DNA from: Patiria miniata
Lineage: Eukaryota > Echinodermata > Asteroidea > Valvatida > Asterinidae
Reading direction: 5' to 3'
Length of the DNA: 64,000 nucleotides
Assembly (NCBI RefSeq): GCF_015706575.1
Contig: NW_024037059.1
Location: 14,173,730-14,237,729, forward strand
Part shown: positions 57,146-64,000 of the stretch, piece after piece
Position numbering within the stretch: the stretch's first letter is position 1
Layout of the letters: the number at the start of each line of letters is the position of its first letter
Program-made: the position numbers and the translations under genes
Notes under the pieces: model-generated
Databases searched by the model: none
What the model saw: only the letters and a program-made list of their open reading frames with translations
What the model was told of the DNA's origin: nothing

Positions 57146-60100
57146 TAGGGTTAAAAGAAATACCTTACAGTAGGCCTACAATGAAGCATAGGGCCTACAT
57201 CCGAAAATTCCGATGAATAGGCCTATGTCTTAATTTGATTATAATTTATTGTTATTACCAGTTCGTGAAGATGCTACGTGATCGAAAAAGGCTGAGAAGT
57301 ACAAATGCTTTAGTCTTAAAGAATACCAGAAGATCAACAATTTAGGGCAGAAATAAGGAAAAGGATGAAAACGAGCAGTCTCTTTAATGTAACGTGCTAA
57401 AGACTATCATTGCATTAATTGCTTATCAATACGATAGCCAGACTGGCAACATTCTTGAAAATGATACTCTGTAAATGTATATAATGCTCTTAATGGATTA
57501 AGCCCCTGTTGGGGTAAACACTTGTATCAATTTCTCTAAAACCGAGAATGTTCATTTGTATTACTCATGCGTCGGATCCCCGTACTTTTTGAATATTAAA
57601 TGTAGTATAATTACACATCCGACTAGCTGTATATTAAAATCATCATGATGGAAAGTGATCTTCGTTTTCTTAAGTTCGGCTTCCTTTGACGAAATTTGTC
57701 AGTGTCAGCATTCTGCGATCCAACATCAAAATATATTAAAACCCTGATCATTCAAAAAAAATGAAAAAGCTCATACCTAAGATTGGTGTATACCTGGAGG
57801 CAAATTGTCATCACTGTTTTGTCCTTAAATGGTCTCACTGCCTAAAAAGAAACAAGGCTATCAACAAAGATTCCCCGTTTCACGAGAAGTGTATACTTCG
57901 CCCATGCTATTATGCAAATTTTGTGAGCCAGCTTTCACAACAGCTGATGATTGGCTGACGAATTGGCGCTACTTTTCAATTTGCATCCAGCGCGCACGTG
58001 TTCCAGACATGCGCAGTTGACCATTTTGTCCCTTCAAACATGGTGACTGGCTGAAATTTGACCACGAAATTTCCACGGTGAAAAGTTGTACATAATCCTC
58101 ATGAATACCGCGTTGACTGACTAAAGAAAGGACGGGGGGGGGGGTAATACGTTGTTAAAGAACATTATTTGGGAGAGAACAATTAACTTTGAGTGATGTT
58201 TGAAGGATATTTCCACACACTTTTCTCAACTATCTGGACGCTTGACAACGTAACATTTAGGCCTAGGTGGTTTAGTAAAAGCCGTATTCACGTTTCAGAT
58301 TTTCAGTAAGTTAAAATTTTCCCATTTTAAACGTCTTCCAAACACTTCTGTATCAACATGCCAGCCTCGAATTTCTGCATCGTGTGGAGATTTATCTGTG
58401 GACTATTTTATTCAATAAATATTGAAGCCAAATTCAAGGGCATACAATAATAATTGCAAAGAGCAGGTCATGCATACTTTTATATGGCTACGCGTGTGAA
58501 TGGTAAGCCAAGTTTCGGTGTATTTACCATTAAGCATGTGCAACGTGAGAAATCGGTACGATGTAGGTAACGTTCTCTTGTAATGTATGAATATACTTAA
58601 AAGAAAAAAATATTCACATTCAAAAGAGATGAAAATGTATTATTCGAGTCTATATATCTTTGATGTTAAATATCAGGTTGCTTTTTTTGCTCTTTGTTTT
58701 TAGTGTGTTTTTTGAAAATGCACGTAATCAAATGAAAATTATTTTATTTAAAAAAAAAATGCTTTGGTCCAGATCGAATGTGAAACAATCAAATTGGAAG
58801 GACACAGTTGAGGACGGAAGCAGTTGAGGAACAGTTTCTGTAGTTTTGAAGTTTAAGGAAACGAATGGAAGACTGTTACTTAGTGCTTTAATGTCAAAAA
58901 CATATAGCCATTACTGGTACCATCCTTGAAAAGGATCTGTTGAAATTACTTCTTAGTCACGAATGGAAATGGATGACCAATGTCACTAGTATCGATTTCT
59001 CGAAATGCGAGAATTTTCATTGCTATTCCTCATGTATTGGACGCCTGTCATATGTTAATATAAGCACAATGGCACACGCTTTTAGCTGTATCATGAAAAC
59101 TTCTGCAGGGTTACAAAGGGAAACACGCACAGGCTTTCTGAATATTTCTAGAATAATATAATTATGTCAATATTGTCAAATTGGCATTTGGCGCGTTGAA
59201 GGAATCTCACATTGTTCCAAAGTTGTAGACAAATGTATCAACTGTTCATGATATGTTTCTTGCAAAGGTTTTTATTTATAAAAAAAATTCGGAATTTGAC
59301 AACTGCGAAGTCACTTTTAAACTGGTAAACAAGCTTAAGAATGCCTTAATTGTGAAGCAATATTATACCGATAGGCCTACGTATCAGGATTTGCAGTTGC
59401 TAACTTGCCTTATACTCTTCCATATTGTTGTTGTTGTTGATGTGATGTAATGGCACGTTCGGCAAACTAGTGTCCTTTGTGCCATAAGCAATACTTCTGC
59501 GTTACAGAACAGTAGGCTAATCAGCAAAAAAAACCCGTACGACATGAAAAACAAAGACACTTCGTGAGAGCTGCGAGAGACAAAAAGAAAGAAATGCCAA
59601 AAAACAACCAAGCAGTGACAGTGACAGTTCGGTTATGAAGGCCTATAGACATGATGCGTTAAGGCGGGGTCAGAGGGCAATGGTTTTGTATCGCTGGGAT
59701 AGCTAGGCATGAGTAAAACTTTGTACATTCATTGTAACATGCATGACAATGGACACCCTCTGAGATGCCCCCAACGGAGGTGTATACTAAACCATGCGAT
59801 TTTCTCAAGCTTGTCGTGTACCCCTAAAATACAGGGGGAGAAAAAAAACAGAACTCGAACCCCCCCCCCAAAAAAAAATGTAGCACCAAAAATAACAATG
59901 ATTGGAAAGCCAATTTCATAAGCTACTTATAGATGAAAAAAATTACTGAAAGTGCTCAATCCGTTCAAAAAATATCACCCTTGAAACGCAATTACCCTAA
60001 AACCTGTCTCGTAAAAAAATTTGTTATTGTGTATTCTGTCTGTTTGGAACAAAGAAAATGACACGTACAGTATACATGTTTCAACAGCTGTCAACAACTG

Positions 60101-62190
60101 AAGTGCACAGTATCTTTATAAACAACCCTGGTTAAGCAAATGATATGATTGATACAATCCGGTTGTTTGTTTAATTTAAAGACGGGCCTTCAAAAGGATT
60201 TTTTTGGATTTTTTTTACTTTTAAACTGAGGTTTTATCTCTGGTGATGTTTGAAGACAATTGTGACGACGATTCCTTGAAATCGAATTTTGGACGAAAGA
60301 GGTTAAAAGGGTCCTTGTGTTTAAATCGTGATATCTTTGAACGGATTAAGCAATTTCGGTAATTTGTTTAAGCTAAATTTAACTTGGCTTTCCAGTCATT
60401 ATTATTTTTGGTGCTACATATTTTTTTAAATATGAAATATAATTTTTGGGGTTAGGGTTCTGCTTTTTTTGACTCACTCTGTATTATCTGTACAGCTTCT
60501 ACATAACTGCAGCAATATATTATACACTAATTGTTAAAGCTATTTTGAGCGGTTAAGGCCGCTTCATAAGTCATTCGGGCTAAGGATAGGATGTATTACA
60601 TTTTCAAAAGCTTTATTCCCGTTTCAAAGTTCAATCCCATAATAATTTCATTTCTAAAAGATAGGATGCAACAGGTCTGCATTGGTTTAAAAAGAAAATG
60701 CATTTGGATGAATTTCAGTCATAAGGTTTTAAGAAGCATTCATGGACTTAAAATGGAAAAATAATCACAATATCAGTTTTAGAAAAGAAGGGGGGATTTT
60801 GACCATGATTTTTGGCTAAAGATGCGACAGTTATAGAAACGACCTTGTTACTGTTCTTATATTGCACGGGGTGCCTATAGTACAGTTGGAAATGCATCCC
60901 ATTTTCTAGTCTGTGCACTTTCTCAATGAGAGCGACCCCGTGCACCTCTCTTTTCAATAAGCCAGTTTCATATTCAACTGTACTTTCAATTCAATATTAA
61001 ATATCTTTAGCTAATGAATTTTACAGCATAGGCTATTTTTGTTAACAAAGTACACAACATAGTTTGAAGTGCTTGATGACTACCAACAAATTTCGTGCGT
61101 ATGATACTTCCCACAATATCCGGGCGCGCGAAATGACTATATTCAACTCCACGTACCGTTATTAAAAAAAAAACATCAACACAATACAAAGCTGTGTTTT
61201 TCTACGACATAGGTTTCATTATTGCTTGCAAAAGAAAAGCGTACTTATGTAGCTTCATCACCAAAAAAACCCCCTAATGTGACAGGTATAGCCTATCTAA
61301 AATAATGGAAGAAAATTAAAGATGTGTTCCCCGTGCTGATATCATGCCGTCATCAAAAATGTGATTGTAATAATGTCATTACAAAAAACATTAGATATTA
61401 AAGTTATATTCTTACACGGGGGCAGTTTAGTCTCCAATGGCAGATGTGCACAGACATCACCATCTGCTGCGTACTGTTATGAACAAAAAACAGTCTCGTG
61501 CGTGGATGATTTATCCTCCTTTTTAGAGGGGGGGGGGGGGGGGTCATACATCACACGTCACTCTTCTGAATTTGAAACTCATATCCTTTGATTGCATTTT
61601 AGTGCAATATTCAATTGAAAAATCTCATAACTTATCTGATGCGGAAAATATTATGTTTTCGTTTATTCGTTTTGAAAATGTATTCTCGACGAGGAAAATC
61701 GGCAATGGTCCAATAACTTCTGTAATATAAATGTCTAGTAGCGTGGTAAACCTTGTCATATCAACATATTGGATAAATCCCCCCCCCCCCCCCCCCCCGT
61801 CAACCTCGGTTTATATAGCCTGCTGTTCGGCTCGACAATTTTTCTTATTAAATAAATTAACATTTTGCTTCATAAATCAATTACTTATTCAGCAGCAGAA
61901 AATTGGGCTGATACTTGACTGATCTGATTCGAGTTTCCTAGTCGGAGACCAGTTAAAATCATGAACCAAGCCCCTGAAGCCTAGGCCGGAAGGAAACAGA
62001 CTCTACGTTTGAAAATGCCTCCCGGCTCGCTCGCTCCTGGAAAATTTAAATGATAAAGGATATTGTAATATATCTGCATAGTATGGCATATGCTATCTTT
62101 ATTCAAGTCGTTTTGGAGCGATGAATGTTGACTGCAGTACGTGTATAGTGAAGGGCAACCAGCACGGCCATGCAGCGATCCTGCCAATGA
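57146..62190 (-). repeat. Inverted gamma block (upstream region of gene D)
   Basis: Reverse complement of 13893-18250 and 29326-34350, in the same gene-relative order. Includes poly(G)/poly(C) tracts at about 58134, 61531 and 61781, and the MITE at 59832-60481. About 60 codons at 60957-60748 on the minus strand are also open at 46509 in C but interrupted in the other two copies, so I do not call a gene. Confidence 0.8.
59832..60481. mobile_element. mariner-like MITE, inverted copy
   Basis: Ends CAGGGGGAG and CTCACTCTG. Homologous to 15300-15896 at the equivalent place in the gamma block. Confidence 0.65.
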
Positions 62191-63200
62191 TTTAATCGAG
62201 GCTACCACGCGCTGCGCGCGCCGAATAAAGCTTTGAATTTTTCAATCCACGTGTTTCCCTGGTACTCATCAAACGCCTAGCATTGATGTGCATCCGCCAG
62301 GTACCAGCCGATTTTCAGTCGGCCATGTTTGATTTTTCGCCGAAACTGGGAATTTTGACACGTTTGGTCATCCAATTTTCGAGAACTTTTTACGCCGTAA
62401 ATGACTTTTATGAGCCTTGCAATTACAGTAATTTGATGAATTAATGGTCCGCCAACTTGGTGAGTGTTGAAGTAAACTTTATTTGAGACTAATTTTGGAA
62501 ACAATTATGATGCTAAAATTGCGCCGTCAGTCGTGGGATTAGCCCCATAAATGTGGCCTATTTACTGGACTGCCTCCGTAAACATAGGCCACACATCCAC
62601 ATGTACAAAAATCGTGTCGACTTTGCCAAATTTGATTTTCACATTTATGCTTAGTTTGTAGGATTTTTTTGCTTTAGAAGCATACCCACCCTCTTTATAG
62701 GCTAATCAGAAAGTGCTGCCTTTTTCAGATGTTTATTTTTCGTGAAATTTCCAGATTCATTTTTACACGTTTGCGTATCAAAATTTCAACATGAAATTTC
62801 ACAAAAATTAGACATCTGAAAAAGGCAGCACTTTCTGACAAGCCTATAAAGAGGGTGGGTATGCTTCTAAAGCAAAAAAATCCTACAAACTAAGCCTAAA
62901 TGTGAAAATCAAAATTTGGCAAAGTCGACACGATTTTTGTACATGTGGATGTGTGGCCTATGTTTACGGAGGCAGTCCAGTAAATAGGCCACATTTATGG
63001 GGCTATCGTAGGATGTACTATGCTATGAGCCTTGAAACGTCTGCTTGAGATGGGGGGGGGGGGGCGTGGTGGAAGACGGGATGCTGCATGGGCGGAGATA
63101 GTGGCCAATGTACTGCACTACCTCCGTAAATAAAGGGTACACTTCCACCATGTACAAAAACATGTCGAACTGTGTCAAATTTTAATTTTCACATTGAGGC
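62191..63200 (-). repeat. Inverted delta block
   Basis: Reverse complement of about 28790-29325 and 44745-45299, interrupted by the foldback at 62540-63005. A poly(G) tract near 63051 matches the poly(C) tracts of the B and C copies. Confidence 0.7.
62540..63005. mobile_element. 466-bp near-perfect foldback element (MULE-like)
   Basis: Left end TAGCCCCATAAATGTGGCC, right end GGCCACATTTATGGGGCTA; the halves pair almost completely. Flanks TCGTGGGAT (62531-62539) and TCGTAGGAT (63006-63014) form a 9-bp duplication with one mismatch. Unit C shows the single-copy site as TCGTGGGAT, read in reverse near 44952. The arms resemble delta sequence next door (ACAAACTAAGCCTAAATGTG), so a young copy has landed beside an old relative. 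Confidence 0.8.
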
Positions 63201-64000
63201 TTAGTCATGTTAGTTTGTCGGGTAATTCTTACTTTTAGGACACCTCTATTTTTTACGAGTTCTGTTGAAAACTGACTTTTGCAGATGACTGTCCAGTACC
63301 AATGTGACTTTTGCAGGCTAAAGCAGTCTTTTTTCTTCATATAAACTAATGTTAGTTGTAATTTTGAAAGCACTTTCAAAGAAAATGTGACTTTCCTACC
63401 TTTTTTCGCAGTCAGACGTGCATGTTGTAGTTCTCACACGCGTGAAAGCCCTACATAATAAAGGCCCGATGCTGATTGGCTGCCAAAAAAAAATAAATAA
63501 GATGTTTGTTTTTTATCAGCCAATCAGCATCGAGCTTTCATCGCATTGAGTTTTGAGGTTTGCCATCTTGGTTTTTGAGTCTGTTTTCTGGTTGTCATCG
63601 TCGTCTTTTACCCCTGAATTTCCCTCATTAATCAAAGCCCTGCCCTCTTTCCACAAAATTAATCCTGCTGATATTCAAGAAGGTGTCATTGCCAATTGTT
63701 CAGATGTGCCAAGAAATATTAGAATGTCAATTATGAGTGTCATTTAGTCAACTGTTTTGGTGAGTCTTTCCCTTCCTATATAGGAACAGGGGTCCTAAAA
63801 GTAAGGATTACCGTTTGTAGTTTATTTTTGCTTTAGAAGTACATGTAGCTTATGAGTAACTCCAGCTGACTAGCTTGAGTAACTCCAGCTGACATGCTCA
63901 CATGTAGCGCTGGAGGAATAACCTGTTCGTTAGAATGTGGTAGCAAGAGACCCTAAAAAAATGGCCTCTCAAAAATTGCTCATTTTCACCTCTAATATCC
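63201..64000. other. Right edge: delta remnants and unmatched sequence
   Basis: About 63840-64000 is the reverse complement of sequence near 28640-28760 and 43200-43330. Between them, 63210-63830 has no other copy in the window. It contains an inverted repeat (CGATGCTGATTGGCTG near 63467 and CAGCCAATCAGCATCG near 63518) and a 64-codon open frame at 63553-63747 on the plus strand that I cannot assign. A short tandem word (AGTAACTCCAGCTGAC) occurs twice near 63855 and 63881. Confidence 0.5.

Noticed and set aside
1-64000. Retroviral, Polinton or other virus-derived sequence
   Set aside because: I saw no long terminal repeats and no polymerase, protease, integrase or capsid-like frame of useful length.

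Overview
This is eukaryotic, intron-rich, AT-rich and heavily repeated DNA. It shows many non-autonomous DNA transposons, tandem arrays, poly(C)/poly(G) tracts and frequent TACATGTA, TAGGCCTA and ACCGGTA words. That mix is typical of marine invertebrates; an echinoderm or another invertebrate deuterostome is my best guess, but no marker gene fixes the taxon. I saw no rRNA, tRNA, CRISPR array, reverse transcriptase, transposase or viral gene.

The only protein genes I can support are five paralogues (A to E) of one small secreted peptide precursor. A, B and C are on the plus strand and E and D on the minus strand. The shared layout is a TATA-type promoter with a non-coding exon 1; exon 2 with the 5' UTR and a 17-residue hydrophobic leader (begins MKLIIVSCLVILG); exon 3, a short acidic segment with Cys that ends SKR; exon 4, an acidic segment; exon 5, the variable C-terminal peptide with the stop codon; and a conserved downstream exon 6. 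Every coding junction is phase 1. B, C and D end in a Gly-rich linker and a cationic tail. E ends in three identical 11-residue repeats (APHAIRPPHKR) and two 6-residue repeats (APPHKR), each closed by a Lys-Arg site. A has a broken leader. B has lost its promoter and exon 1. I know no family this matches. The architecture fits a multi-product secreted peptide precursor (antimicrobial, neuropeptide or similar), and this is the most interesting object in the window.

Layout: 1-3.9 kb is repeat-rich left flank; 3.95-7.2 kb is flank plus gene A; 9.8-18.2 kb is the 3' and upstream flank of the duplication unit. A unit of about 16 kb follows with gene B (18.2-34.3 kb), then a third with gene C (34.3-48.03 kb). 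The order then flips: gene E (52-49.5 kb) and gene D with its flanks (62.2-53.2 kb) lie inverted. Flank blocks are called beta (3' of the gene), delta (a shorter block after beta) and gamma (upstream of the next gene).

Because the units are near copies of each other, filled and empty sites can be compared directly. This reveals unit-specific insertions: a piggyBac-like element and a 2.5-kb TIR element in A; a Helitron-like element, a 145-bp-repeat element, a 1.0-kb foldback with a 9-bp duplication and a TTAA element in B; a 2.46-kb TIR element with a nested element, and a nested foldback, in C; a foldback in D; and a small TIR element beside E. The locus is a young, actively rearranging multigene array.
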